This document shows positions 28,288-41,333 of a stretch of 64,000 nt of DNA, in pieces (the stretch's first letter is position 1; every line of letters begins with the position of its first letter). Made by a program: the position numbers and the translations under genes. Origin of the DNA: Dirofilaria immitis (Eukaryota > Nematoda > Chromadorea > Rhabditida > Onchocercidae). Location: contig JAKNDB010000098.1 in the NCBI GenBank assembly GCA_024305405.1, positions 620,001-684,000 on the forward strand, given 5' to 3'. Under the pieces are notes generated by a model. The model was not told the DNA's origin and did not search any database. It worked only from the letters and a program-made list of their open reading frames with translations.

Positions 28288-31200
28288 TCATTGGCTCTCC
28301 TTATTTATTTCTGCTTTCGTCTTCTCATCCATTAATTCATATATTCCACATACTTTATTCGCTGGTACAGCTTTATCTAAAATTATTATAAATTAAATTT
28401 AATATACTATTGGACAGACCGAAAGCAACTGATATATGTACTGGGCCGTTGTTTCTCGAATATTACTCATCTCAAAAAGCCAAAACGTGTTGTATCTCGC
28501 CATTTATATATTTATCAATATTAAATAAGTTTTTCAAAAACTACTGCACTCATCTTTTGTCAATTTTTATAAGGAGAAAGACATAGCTCCTATTTTTAAA
28601 TCAATGATTATCTTGTGTTTACAGAGAAATCCCTTTTCTAGAATTTCGTTTCTTTTTTATTTTTAAAAAAACAGTACTTATATCAAACTTTGACTCTTAA
28701 AATAAAAAAAAAAAAGATTAAAAGAAAACAAACCAATCTGTTTAGGATATGGAAGTTTGAGATTTTTCATCAGAATTACGAAATCTTCCAAAGTTTTCGA
28801 TCAACCTTGGATTATATTTTTTCTTCAGCAACAGTCGTTAATAGAAAACCCTGTAAACATTTGGTAAAAAATATTTTTAAAATTCGTCCTCTTAGTATTC
28901 ATGCAAAATTCATTTTTTAGATTAATTTTTGTTATTTCTAATAGTTTCTCGAGTTTTCAAATGCTTATAATTTGCTGTAGTGTTATTATACAAAATAATT
29001 TTATAAAAACAACATTTAACAATCACTGAAGTTTTGTTACAATCTACGATAAAAAGCTTTGTAAATATTTGGTAAAAAAATAGAAAAAATATATCATATA
29101 GTGAGCTACCATTACCGAAAAATTTGTTTCACAAATTGGCAATTTAAAAATATTGACAGCTTTCAAAAAATACCTTATAATCATGAGCTGGATAGAGCAG
29201 GTAATCATCTGATAGACTCAAAATTTTCTCATGTACTGACTTATACAATATTTCCGGATTGCCTATAAGATCAAAAGGAACTTCTTGTACATTATATCAT
29301 ACAATAAAAGAAGGTACATGTATATTTCAATAAATAAACTAAGTGATATCTTGTTCTTGGCAACGATAAAACCTGATAAAGAGTCCTCAGCCAAAAATAA
29401 AAGAAATCGGTTAGTTCATCAGATATGCTCATGTTTCCTTGAATATTCTTGTCAAGGATTTTCTTATATTATAAGAATATTTCGAGAATTTTTTTCGAGT
29501 ATTTTTCAACTGAATTTGTTTCCTAATTTAAATCGTAAATCAGATTTTAATTCAATAAAAGAAAGATTTATATCCCTAGTTCACTTTCAATCGAAACATG
29601 TTTTTTGACACATGCTTTTATGCTCTTCATTAAAATGCATTGTCAATTTCACGTAATTCTTGCCTTTTTGCTTCAACAAATAAAACTAATCTTTTAATAA
29701 AGATAAAAACATAATGAGAGGAAAGGAGTGTTCTTGCTAATAATCATCACAAATTTAAGAAAAACATAGTACATTTTATTTAAATTATTACCACGTAACT
29801 TACATTATTTAGAAAGAAATCTTATAAAACATGTTTTATTTTAAGCGGAAATTTTAAATTCAAGTCAAAAAATCTTAAACAAAATCAGCTGGCATAACTG
29901 TTTTCTTCTCATGATTTCTATTACTGAATAGGTGAGGAAATGTATTCATAAAAATGCATAGAACTTCGGAACTTTATATTTCCATATCGAGGCTTTTCAG
30001 AAAGATAAATATGTATGAATTTAAGCGAAAAAAAACGTAAAAACAACCTTCCTGAAAATCTGTGCGTCCACATCCTCGTATAAGAAGCGCATCGCCCGTA
30101 AAAGCCATCCGATGATCATGTAAAATATATGTTACACATCCTTGAAAACATTACATATATGTTTCTTAGAAAATGGTATAGGCAGAAAAGACCATACAGA
30201 GAACAGTTTACGAGAATTATTTCTTCGAAGAAAACTGCAATATAACTCAATGGAATTAAATCTATCCTTATTGTTTCGTTTTTTTTCTGTTATAAAATAT
30301 CATAATATGCGCTTTTAAATGTCAAAATTTCTTCCAAATCATCCACTAACTTATCTTATCATTATATGATAAGAAAAAAGTTTTACTTGACAGTGTCGCT
30401 AGTCCATTTTTCTTTCAATTTATTTGAAGTTGCATTATCCATTTCTCTCATCAATTCTTTTTGGAAATTTTCTAAGTAATAAATTTTTTCATGAATTGAA
30501 ATGAATACAATATACTCGAATTTTTGATCATATTGGAGAGAATACTTCAAGATGACCAATTAAACAAAAAAAATGAATATAATATCTTATTTTTACGGAT
30601 TCAAATCAATTATCGACTGAAAAATCGGTAAGAGTAAAACTTTTGTTAATTTATCTTATTGTATAATGACAAAACAAATTAGTAAAAATATACCTAAAAA
30701 TTTCACTGCTGAAATTTTAATTGAAAAATACTTACTGATATTTGACCTAAGCTAACTATAATAACTTATCAATTATAATGAATATAGATATGATTTGAAG
30801 ATGCTATACTGTTTTTACCATTAGTGTGTCCCGGTGTCGTATGAATTTCGAGATTTTGATTGCCAAATTTTAGTACTTCTCGATCATCAACTCGTACATC
30901 TGCATGACCATCAGCATATTTTGATAGTACAGATGACATATGTGGAAAAATACGCTTCAATTCGCCAGTACCAGAAATATGATCCGCATGAACATGCGTA
31001 TTAGCACAATATATTGGATCCAAATTGAGTTCTCTGATAAGCTAAAATTTAATCAATATTCGACATTTCTCTAATGAAATAAAAATACTTCTACATCATT
31101 TAATATTGCTTCATTGTGAAATAATTTGAAAATTAAAAATTTTACAATTAGAAATTGAAATAAACTAAAATTCATATAAGTGATTACCTTTGCATCTCGT

Positions 31201-31557
31201 TCAACGGTTTCCAGAACAGGATCTATTATTATTGATTTTCTGCTCATTGAACATGCTAACAAGTATGTATAGGTACATGATACAGGTTCGAATAGCTAAG
31301 AAAAAGAAAATTTAATTAAAATTGGAAAGAAATTTTCATAAACAATAAGAATTATTAAATAAAGCTATTATTTTTAGCTTTCACTAAATGAAAGATTTCT
31401 GAAAGAAAAAGTGTTTAGATTTGAATTAATTTAAAGAATTTAAATTATTTAAAATATTAAAAATTTTCTTTCTTTATCAGTTGTTAGAAAATATTTCAAT
31501 TAAATTTTATTTCGAAAAGATTAACTTCACCTGACGGAAAATTAATTTGGTTGCCAT
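28288..31557 (-). CDS. ETHE1: ETHE1 persulfide dioxygenase (mitochondrial sulfide oxidation)
   Basis: Homologue of ETHE1, a mononuclear iron dioxygenase of the metallo-beta-lactamase fold that oxidises glutathione persulfide to sulfite in mitochondria. Exons on the minus strand: 31531-31557, 31188-31295, 30819-31041, 30048-30140, 29174-29262, 28734-28850, 28288-28376. Motifs in order: [45 protein letters not shown] (the HxHxDH metal motif); [11 protein letters not shown] (metal His); [19 protein letters not shown] (metal Asp and active-site loop); [21 protein letters not shown] (metal His); and [14 protein letters not shown] near the end. Splice phases match at the junctions checked. Exon 6 ([26 protein letters not shown]) is broken by at least two single-base indels in A/T runs near 28795-28825. 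The start gives a very short leader (MATKLIFRQ), so a full mitochondrial presequence is not evident. Confidence 0.92.
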
Positions 31558-32904
31558 AGTGGCAGATATCCACTATTATCGAAAGATTTCAAATGTTTTA
31601 TTAACACTCTGCAAAAGCATTAATAGCCTATTTTTTTTCTTGATAAGATTTTTATCGCTTTGCGTCAATATTCAATAGGTAAAATAAGTGATAAAAATCG
31701 ATGAATATTTTTCGGGAAAAGAAAGAAAAAGAAAACTACGTGAACTATATATTTTATCGTCGGCTGTATAAATTTGCTATCTAAAAAAAAAATTCATTAT
31801 ACGTTAATTAAATTAGAATAGTAGCATCTTGTCAAGTAGCATTACTTAGAAAACAAAATTTATTTAACGTTTTGATTCTAAATCAAAAGCATTCTTTTAA
31901 TAAACAATTATGCGAAAAAAATCGCGGCGATTAATCAAAAGATATATTAAATTAATTCTCACATATTTACGTTAACGTCAAGTCAAATGCATTCTGTTAA
32001 AATATATACGAATCGCTTTAATTTGTAATAAGTAAATATGGTAATAGTCAAAAATAAAACGAATCTTAGTTAATTTATAAAATCAAATCTTATCTATCTT
32101 ATTGTCCCAACGACTAACAGAACAGAATAGCGCATATTTTATTTTAATGAGAATGCTAACATCATCAGATAGATGTAAATTACGATGATCGAAGGAATTG
32201 ACGAAAAGGTTATCGTTTCATGTTGTCGTAAATATGTTTCAAATGATTGATATAATTTTTGATTACATTGTTTTTGTTTTAAAAATTTGAATTAAATTAT
32301 TTCATATGATTGATATGATTTTTAATGAAAAAAAGAGGGAATTACATCAATATTTATAAATTAATTATTTATTTTAAAATTATAGTTTTCTATTCAACAG
32401 GATTTATTTCTTTATTCGATATCTTCATCAATCCAACAAATTAAAAAGGAAAAAAGGAAAACAAAAAATTCTTTTAATTTATTATCAAATACAAATGGCT
32501 TATTATTGCATATGAATACCATATTATAAATGGATTTTATTTGGAATTATTTACTACAATAATAACTTCTTCAATATATTCAAGACTATGCCTTCACTTA
32601 TCGATTCTTCTACACCATTTATTGTTACAAAGAAAGTATGAATTATTTTCTAAATTATATTTCATATGCTTTTTTCTTTTTCATATGTATTTTATTATAA
32701 AATTCATAACATTTTCATTATGAATTTCATACTAAATTTTAAATTTAAAAAAACGAAGAATTGAAATATTTTTTGTTAAGAAAGTTTTGATTTCATTGAT
32801 TGATTTTATTTATATTTTTACTATCACTTATTGATTTTCTAATTCTACTTTCCTTTTTTTTTTTTACTTATTAACAGTTATTTTAATTGTTTTATATATT
32901 GCGT
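31558..32904. other. Divergent intergenic region ETHE1/TBC1D20
   Basis: 1.35 kb between divergent starts, so it should hold both promoters. It is AT-rich and no defined element was recognised. TATTAACAG at 32871-32879 is an acceptor candidate just upstream of the TBC1D20 start. Confidence 0.45.
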
Positions 32905-35891
32905 ATGTTTATGATAAAGATGAAATTTCAGATAACTAAAGTAAATGAAAATATATTAAGAGGTGCGGTCAATCGAACGTTACAAATTAAATGCAATCGT
33001 ATGCGAGCATTTATTGATGAAAATCAAGATTCACTACATTTACATATTAGTCAATTACGACAGTTTGCTTCATCTACTGGTGGTATATACTTTGATTGAT
33101 CATTTTTAAAATTATTGTAAACTTCTCTCAGATTTGTATTATTAATATTTCAAAGTTTAAAAATTGCCTCATCGCCAACTTTTTATAAATTCAATGTATT
33201 TTATGAATATTGTTGATAAATCTAAATATCATAGTATATTTCATGTTTAAATATAATTTATATTTGCTAAAATTGTTTTGATATTTTCGTACTTATTTTA
33301 AGCTATTTTTATTAGAAAGAATTGCACTTTTTATCGACATATATTGATATCTAATTTCTTATTTTAGTTCGTGTATTTAAAACTGTCTCAGAACTTCCTG
33401 GATTTTTTTTCCTTAATGTCGATAAAGGCTAGTGAGATATTTACAAATAAGTAAATAAAAGCATATATATAAAGTCTCTTTTGTTATATTATTATTATAA
33501 TTAATATAACCTATTTTAGGCTTAGTTTTGGATGAAATTCGTGCTCTCGTTTGGCCAGTTTTGGCATCTTCATTGGTGCAGGATTCTTTCAGTGATCAAG
33601 AGACTACATCAACGTTATCGGATTCTGATTTTGAATCTGCTTATTCTGATTTTATTTGTGAAGATGATAGCTCCGCGATTGATTCTGCTACCATTGTAAG
33701 CTCTTATTTTCTTATAATAGTTACTTGCTTAATATAAATGCGATTTAGAGAATAGTTTTAAATACTGTGACGATATTTTATTTTAAAAACAAATTTTCAG
33801 AACTAAAAATAATGTTAATGCTCAACTTTTAAAATTTGGTGGGAATTGAACTGTCAACGATTATGATGATACCTGGTAAAGGAAATTAAACTGTAGGAGA
33901 ATTAGTCATCAATTTCATTTAGTTCATTATAGTATATATTTTAGCGTTATCTTGGACTGGTATCCATAAGGACATAGGAACTACATGGTAGGATGCTGAA
34001 AGTTTTTTCAGTTTGCTTAAACATAAATAAGTAAAAGCCGAAGTAGATTTTTGTTTCGGCATAGTTTATATTCATAATGAATGAAATAAAGTTGTATTAA
34101 AGTGTCGGTAAGTTTAAAAATGAAAATAAATGCTACCGATAAGAGTAGTTCTATTCGAAACATTAATATCAGTGTTCTAGTATTTTAGTTGTCAAGTCCA
34201 ACATTGGAAGATTTAAAAAGTCATCGAGAGTGGAACCAGGTACAAATGGATGTTAGACGAACGTTGGCGCGATTTCCACCTGATATATCAGAAAAACAAC
34301 GATGTATCTTGCAAGAAGAATTAACTCCTTTAATTGTGAAAATTCTCTGAGTCGTCCTCGATTTCATTATTACCAAGGTAATGGAAATCGTTTTTAAACA
34401 GTTCTTTTGTATAAGTTATTTCCAAAAAAATAAAGCATTCTACAAATCTGGCATATAGTACTGAACTGAATGAGTCTAGTCATATTTTACTGAAAAATGG
34501 AAAATGCTGTCTTGATTTAATATTTAAAACTTGCGCCTATTATTCTGCGAATTATGACGTTGATATCGAGGCTTACTATATGATGTATATCTTTAAAGGT
34601 TTTCATGATGTTTGTTTGACCTTATTATTAGTACTCGGTAATGAAAAAGCAGAACATGTTGGTGCACTTTTGGCAAATAATGGAATTTTTAAAGGGTTTG
34701 TTTTCTTTTTGACAAATAATGTTTTTTTTCGTAGCATTCTACTTCTTTCCAGATATTATTTCATATTTCGCAATGTTATAGTTCATTCTTGAATCCTAGG
34801 ATTTCATTTCTTTTTCTATTTAAAGTGATGATTGTGGTTCTTAGTAGAAGAACCGTTGCTAAACTGCGTTTTTTCGGCAAATATTTTATCAACTTGGATT
34901 GATGCTTTTTAGAAATTAATATTTAAGTAATTTTCAGTTACCTTCTAAAAACGCTAGAAGATACAGTGTTGAGAGATCTCGATTTGATGCATGTGTTGCT
35001 TTGGAAAGTTGATGAAGAATTGGAAAAAGTAGTACGTGGAGTAGAACTGGGATCATTATTTGCTTTAAGCTGGCCATTGACATGGTTTTCTCATGCTTTG
35101 CATCACTATCATCAAGTCTGTTTTTTTCATTTTTAAATCTTCAAAGAATAATATAATATTGTTTTTATATACTTCTGTGATCTTATTTTTAAAAATTTTT
35201 TGAAATCATTTAGCATTTTGATTGTATTTTCTGCCAGTAATTGTAAATTTGATCATTTCTATTAAAGAAAACCTATAACAGAAGCGAATTTTAAGTAACA
35301 GAGAATTATGAGAAGAAATGCAATGTTCAATGATTTCAATAGTCTATTTCTTTTCCTTTCAGATTGTCCTTTGTTTTGATTTTTTCTTGCTACTCACGCT
35401 CTTACTCCAATTTTTTTAACTTCTGCTGTTGTTTTATGGCGAAGTAATGCAATTTTAAATTGTTCATGAGACATGGCTTCTATCCATCATCTACTAAATG
35501 TAATGCCAAATGACATCCCTGTTCAAGCATTAATCAACGATGCGCAAGATTTATTTCGGTCATTTTTTCATTTTTTTCTTACATTTCTTCATTCACCTTT
35601 TATTTATTTATTTACTTGTGTGAGATCATTCTTAGCAACAAAGTATTTTCTTTTTTTTTTTTTTGTTATTCAAGAAGTTTTCTTTTAAAGACTATTTTCA
35701 ATTTAAGGATGTTTCCTCCATCACAATTACGTGGTCCGTTAATGGAAGATTATCGACATCTTATAAATATTAGTCGAATACGAAAACCATCGTTTCCAAA
35801 GACATCTCTTCGAAATTGGTTAGTTGCGGGTACTGCTACTGCAGCATTATACGTTTTATCAAAATATATGTTTATTACTTCTTCCTACTAA
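32905..35891 (+). CDS. TBC1D20: TBC1D20 Rab GTPase-activating protein
   Basis: Homologue of TBC1D20, an ER-anchored GAP for Rab1 (and Rab18) acting in ER-Golgi traffic. Exons: 32905-33082, 33520-33695, 34189-34377, 34599-34695, 34938-35115, 35363-35558, 35708-35891, about 400 residues, like the human protein. Phases agree at every junction once two one-base losses are allowed (about 34345 and 35377-35387). The TBC domain has the arginine finger in VQMDVRRTLARFPPDIS and the glutamine finger in RFHYYQGFHDVCLTLLLVLG. Also seen are LGSLFALSWPLTWFSHAL and MASIHHLLNVMPNDIPVQAL. The C-terminus NWLVAGTATAALYVLSKYMF is the expected tail-anchor helix. An in-frame TGA at 35467-35469 falls where human has a Cys just before MASxHHLL. 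The start is uncertain: ATGs at 32905, 32911 and 32920 are all possible. Confidence 0.92.
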
Positions 35892-37572
35892 TTTTTATGG
35901 TCACTGTAAATTTGAATTTGAATCTGTTATTCCAATCTGAATATTTTTACTGAAATGCAATTTAATTGATTCTATATTTTTATCAAATTTTGTTGCTTTG
36001 TTTATTATTTCGCCTTAATGAGATATGTTTTTGAAGTTATGCTGAGTTATTTTATATTCAGTATAGAAATGTTAATGACAGATAGATTTCTTTGATTTGT
36101 ATGGCGAATTTTTTTGCATATACTTTGTTGAAATTGTTTATGAAAACATGTTTTTATCCGAGATGTTGTTCCTAGAAATTGTTAACCGAATACTTGATGA
36201 AATAAGCAGCATCTATAGTTGTCTGAAAAATTGTCTTTCTTTTCAAGCATTTTATCTGCTTGACTCAGAAATAAAATTTGATTTTAATCATGCTGTGTTC
36301 GCAAATATTTAATATTCAAATTTCTTTTTCAAAAAATTCTTGAGATCAGTCATGATATTCTCGAGATTAGTCATGATGTTGGTAATGAATGATTTTTTCT
36401 AGCATTATATATTATGTCAATAATATTTATTCTCATCCTGAAAGTATATAAGTCATCATCATCAGGAACATAAAATTGAAAATCTTATTCAGTTGATTAT
36501 GATCTAAATATTTACATGCTCAGAAATTATTATCATAAATTACATACATACATCATCAAATAAAAATAGCTAAAATTGGTGAAATATTTCCAGCAACAAA
36601 TCCTTCAAATTACTGAATTGAGTTGCAAGTGTTAAACAAACAGTTGATTTTATGGATCAATAATCATATCAGTAATCATTATGAATCAATTTTGTAGTAT
36701 TTAATATGGCAAAAATTTCATCCACAAAATTTTTAAGAAATAATGTAATAAAACACTCCAATTTATTCAAATCGAAGCTATTTTGTCAATTATTTTAAAT
36801 CATTCAATTCTGATTATCGATAATTTAGGTTGTAATTAATTCAGGTGATATAATTATTAATTATCACAATGGATAATTAGGATGGAAGAGAGAAGTAGGA
36901 ATATTGAATTAGAATGTCTGATTCTTTAAACTTTTGTGATAAATAATTGACAACAACAGTTTAGGCTGACTATAAATATCAATACGGCGATATGTTTTAA
37001 TTGAAATTGATAAATAATAAAAAGAATAAAAGAATCTGAGAGAAGTGAGTGATAGAAAGGCTATATATAACACATTTTACCCAAACTGGTAATTTTGGGT
37101 GTGAGATGGGTAGATGGGTGTGAAATGGGTAGATATGGGAGGTTAATGGGAAGATGGAAAGGGAAGAGATGATTTGCCTTTTCATCATTTACTATATATT
37201 ATCTTTATCAAACTTTCTTCTCTGTCCTATTTCTATGCTAACAGATTTTCATCAATTATTTTATTTCCGATTTTAAATTTAAATTTACTATAATTTAAAT
37301 CTTTCAATTTGAATTGTTGAATTTACTTCAGTTCAATTCGAATATAATTTGAATTTTTTTAAATTTAATCCAAATATTGATTGAAATTTAATTTATTATA
37401 ATTCAAGTCAATTTCTAAAATTAATTCGATTCTAAATTTCAGACTTCAATTCATTTGTATTTGAATTTAAATTCTACATCATTTATTCATTTCTGCTACG
37501 TTCAATAATAAACAAATACTGCTCGCTCTCGACTTTATTTGAAATTTTCAAATGTAAAAAAAAAAAAGAAAG
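35892..37572. other. Intergenic, with G-rich block
   Basis: 1.7 kb between TBC1D20 and the membrane protein gene. Plus-strand frame 36097-36312 has no motif. The one feature is the run of GGG tracts at 37097-37163. A CT- and A-rich stretch leads to the next ATG. Confidence 0.45.
37097..37163 (+). other. G-rich block, possible G-quadruplex
   Basis: Seven GGG tracts in 67 bases (starting 37097, 37108, 37115, 37127, 37137, 37148, 37161) separated by short loops, in otherwise AT-rich DNA. It is 410-480 bases upstream of the next ATG. A four-tract quadruplex is possible. Function is inference. Confidence 0.5.
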
Positions 37573-40500
37573 ATGGATAAGATACGTCGAAATTCTCGGA
37601 TACTTATTATTGTTGGTATTGTGAGTGTTATGAATGCATTTTTGGCTGGCTGTATTCAAGCCGAAAAATCGTATCATACAGAACATTTTACGAATACTCA
37701 TTGGATAACGATTATATCACTTTTTGCTGGTATTGCATCATTATTATGTCCATCATATAGCCTTATGTCCACTTCATTCATTCTGGCTATCATCGTTAAC
37801 ATTTTTACTTTGGCTATTTGTTCTGCTACTGTAATTGCTGACTTCTTTAATATTATTGCTATTTCTAGAGATTTTAATGTATTAATAAAGAATGCATTTG
37901 TAACAAGAATACAGGTATGATCGTTTTTTTCCTGTTTCTCTCCCTTTCTTTCTCTCTCTCTCTCTTTCTCTCCCTCTCTCTTGTTCTCACTTTTTATCAT
38001 GTATTTTTTATCAATTTCATTATTATAACTCAGGTGATCATAATATTCGCTTATTTAATTGTCGTCATAACTATAGATATTGATATCATTTATTAATTGT
38101 AATTAAATATATGCAATCAACTAAGCAACAGATAAACTTTTCAGGTTTATACACTATCAGTTATTTAGCAACGAGGTAGATGAACTTTTCAGGTGTACAT
38201 GACATATAGCTAAGAGATAGGTGAATTTTTCAGGTATATATATGTTCATGCAATTAAGAAATAGATGAATTTTTCAGGTATACGGTTTGCTTAGTTACAG
38301 TACGATGGATATGATTCTTAGTGCGGTATCTGTAGCATTAGTTTTACTTATACTTTCATCATGTCATCGAAGTTTTCTGGATGTTCAGGTGGAAAGATAT
38401 TCTATGCTATTATCAGCAATCGGTTCTGCTCTTATTGTTACATCTACGCTTAAATTTTTTTCATGGATTGCTGAATTATATTTTTACGTTCAATTGGTAA
38501 TCTTATTCGTTATACATTCATACATTATACAACGGATGAACCACTATGGATTACGCTTAATTTTGCCCTTGGTACGTCTATTTTCACGTCACATAAACTT
38601 TTCCATTGTATTTCATTTCTAAATGATTTATTATTACTTTTATTTATTAACTTATTATCTAATTAGTTATGAATAATCAAAATTTTGAAATTAAATCTTT
38701 TTTTTGATAAATTATTAATTGTTAAATTAATTAAAGGTATCTTATGTGTACTACGAGTACCAACAAATTCTCCAACACGAATAATAACATTTTGTCTATC
38801 TTCAATAAGCATTTATCCAACTATAACTTATTTATGGATTGATTATCGATGGTTTGCTAATGCTGTGGTAGCATTTTTTCTTAAATCAAAATTTATGTTT
38901 TCGAAAATTTTAAAAACTAAAAAAATTAAAACTAAAATTTCAACTTTATCAAAATTGAAGTTTCAATTTTTATAGATTTCTGGAACAGCATTTTCAAAAT
39001 GGATACCAGATTGGTTATCAGTGTTTAGTTTAAATATTGGCATTATTCATATTTTATTATTGATTATTCTTACATTAACACTTATCAGTTCATGCGGACA
39101 ACCACTTCATATGAATTTCTCATCTGAATTTAGAACATTTCTCTTCATCTCAGGTGCAATTTTATGAAAGATTCAGAGGAAAAAAGCCAACAAGGCATTG
39201 TTGTTATTAGCTAATTAATTCCGATACTATCATATATCTATCAATCAAAGATAAATAATATACAGTATTATTATACATTTGTCACCCAGATTCAATAATC
39301 TAATACTGTAATATATTTATTTGACAAGAATAAATAATGCAGCACTCACCCTATATTATTAGCCAAAGGTAAATGGTTTGACACTATGGTATATTTGTCA
39401 GCCAAGAGTAAATTTTGATGCTAATCGTATATTTGTTGACTAAGTATAAATAGTATAGCACTATCGTATATTTATCGGTCAAAATTAAACAGTTCAAAAT
39501 ACTGTTATCCTATTAATGGCTGTGCCTTATTTTAATGATTAACGTGATAATCATATCACAATCTATTGTGACATATAAATGGTATAGTCTGATACACAGA
39601 CAAATTACCCGCGATAATACATACAAATTTGATGATTGTGACAAGAATGTTTCCTATCGATTGCAAAAATGCTTTGTTTTTCTTACCCTTATTTCATATT
39701 TATTTACGGTAAATTTGATTAAACAAGAATACGTTGCATCTCGTTACGGTAATTGTAACTTATATCTTGTTACGGTAATTGTAACTTAAGCAAGTTTTCA
39801 AAAATATCATAAATTATATATGATAATTTTCAGATAATCAAATTGATTTTTTTATTCCAACAAAAAACAATTTATTTTTAATAAATGAATTGTTTTAGGT
39901 ATTATAGCAGGTGTAATTTCAATGGCACTTTTGCATTTGATATTATATCAATACGTTTAGAAGCATTTTATAAAATTTTTCATGGTAATGAGCAAAAAAC
40001 ACCTTTTTAACGGCCTTATCTACCGCATTTCTATTTTTTGCTTCCGCTAGAGAAGTCAACTTCTTCGTAATTCCTGCGTTGTATGTTTTTTTCATACTTA
40101 TATAATAATTTAAAAATATCTCTAAAATAGTTTTACTCATCATTTGATAAATATCGCATTGATATTTTTGCTTCCTACTAAAAGGTCAATTTTTTTTTGT
40201 TTTCGCTAGAAAGGTCAATTTTATCATTCGCGTCAATTTTGCATATTATTTGCAAAATGATAAAAATGGGATAATTTTGATAAAAATAATAAACAAGATC
40301 TAAATATTAAATATAAACATTACAAATGATATTTAAATATTAAATTTCAAACAATACTTACAAATTGTGTGAAAAAAATTTGTTTATTTGTTTATTTATT
40401 TATTTATTTATTTATTTTTTGCTTTTTAGATTAACAACATTGTTATTTTGTATTCAATCAACAACTTTTTACTTATCTCATATCTTTATTTATCATGGAA

Positions 40501-41115
40501 TGGTTATTACACTAAGGAAGTTTGTGAAATATTTTATCGTGGTTCTGCTTGGTGTAATAATTATTTAACCATACCTGGTACCATATCACATTTCATCGAA
40601 ACACTTTTATATTTTTGTGTTTTTATCACATCTACTATCGTAGCATATATTATTTGGCGAATAATACAAATAAATCCACGTCGTGGTGCTTATAATGCTG
40701 ATACAAAAACTACGGTAGCTATTAAATTGGAAAAATCGATTGAGGTTTGATTGAAATTTCCTAGTATTTTAATAATTTCCATAAGCTTTAATCATTAAAA
40801 TGGATTAATCTTAAACTGTATCAAAGAATTTTTAATCGAATTTAAGAATTAAATTTAATATATAATATAATTCCCAATAATTAATATATATATATAATAT
40901 AATTCTCAATAATTAATATATATATAATATTATATAATTCTCAATAATTAATATATATATAATATAATTCTCAATAATTAATATATATAATATAATATAA
41001 TTCTCAATAATTAATATATATATAATATAATTCTCAATAATTAATATATATATAATATTATATAATTCTCAATAATTGATATATATATATAATATAATAT
41101 AATTCTCAATAATTG

Positions 41116-41147
<32 letters not shown>

Positions 41148-41217
41148 ATTCTCAATAATTAATATATATATAATATAATTCTCAATAATTAATATATATA
41201 TTATATAATTCTCAATA

Positions 41218-41288
<71 letters not shown>

Positions 41289-41297
41289 TTCTCAATA

Positions 41298-41333
<36 letters not shown>

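Noticed and set aside
35467..35469. TBC1D20 as a true selenoprotein
   Set aside because: One TGA in a sequence full of base errors is weak evidence; no SECIS element was seen, so it is kept only as a point to check.
37698..38000. Minus-strand 100-codon frame with RERE runs
   Set aside because: It is the reverse of membrane-protein exon 1 plus the CT microsatellite.
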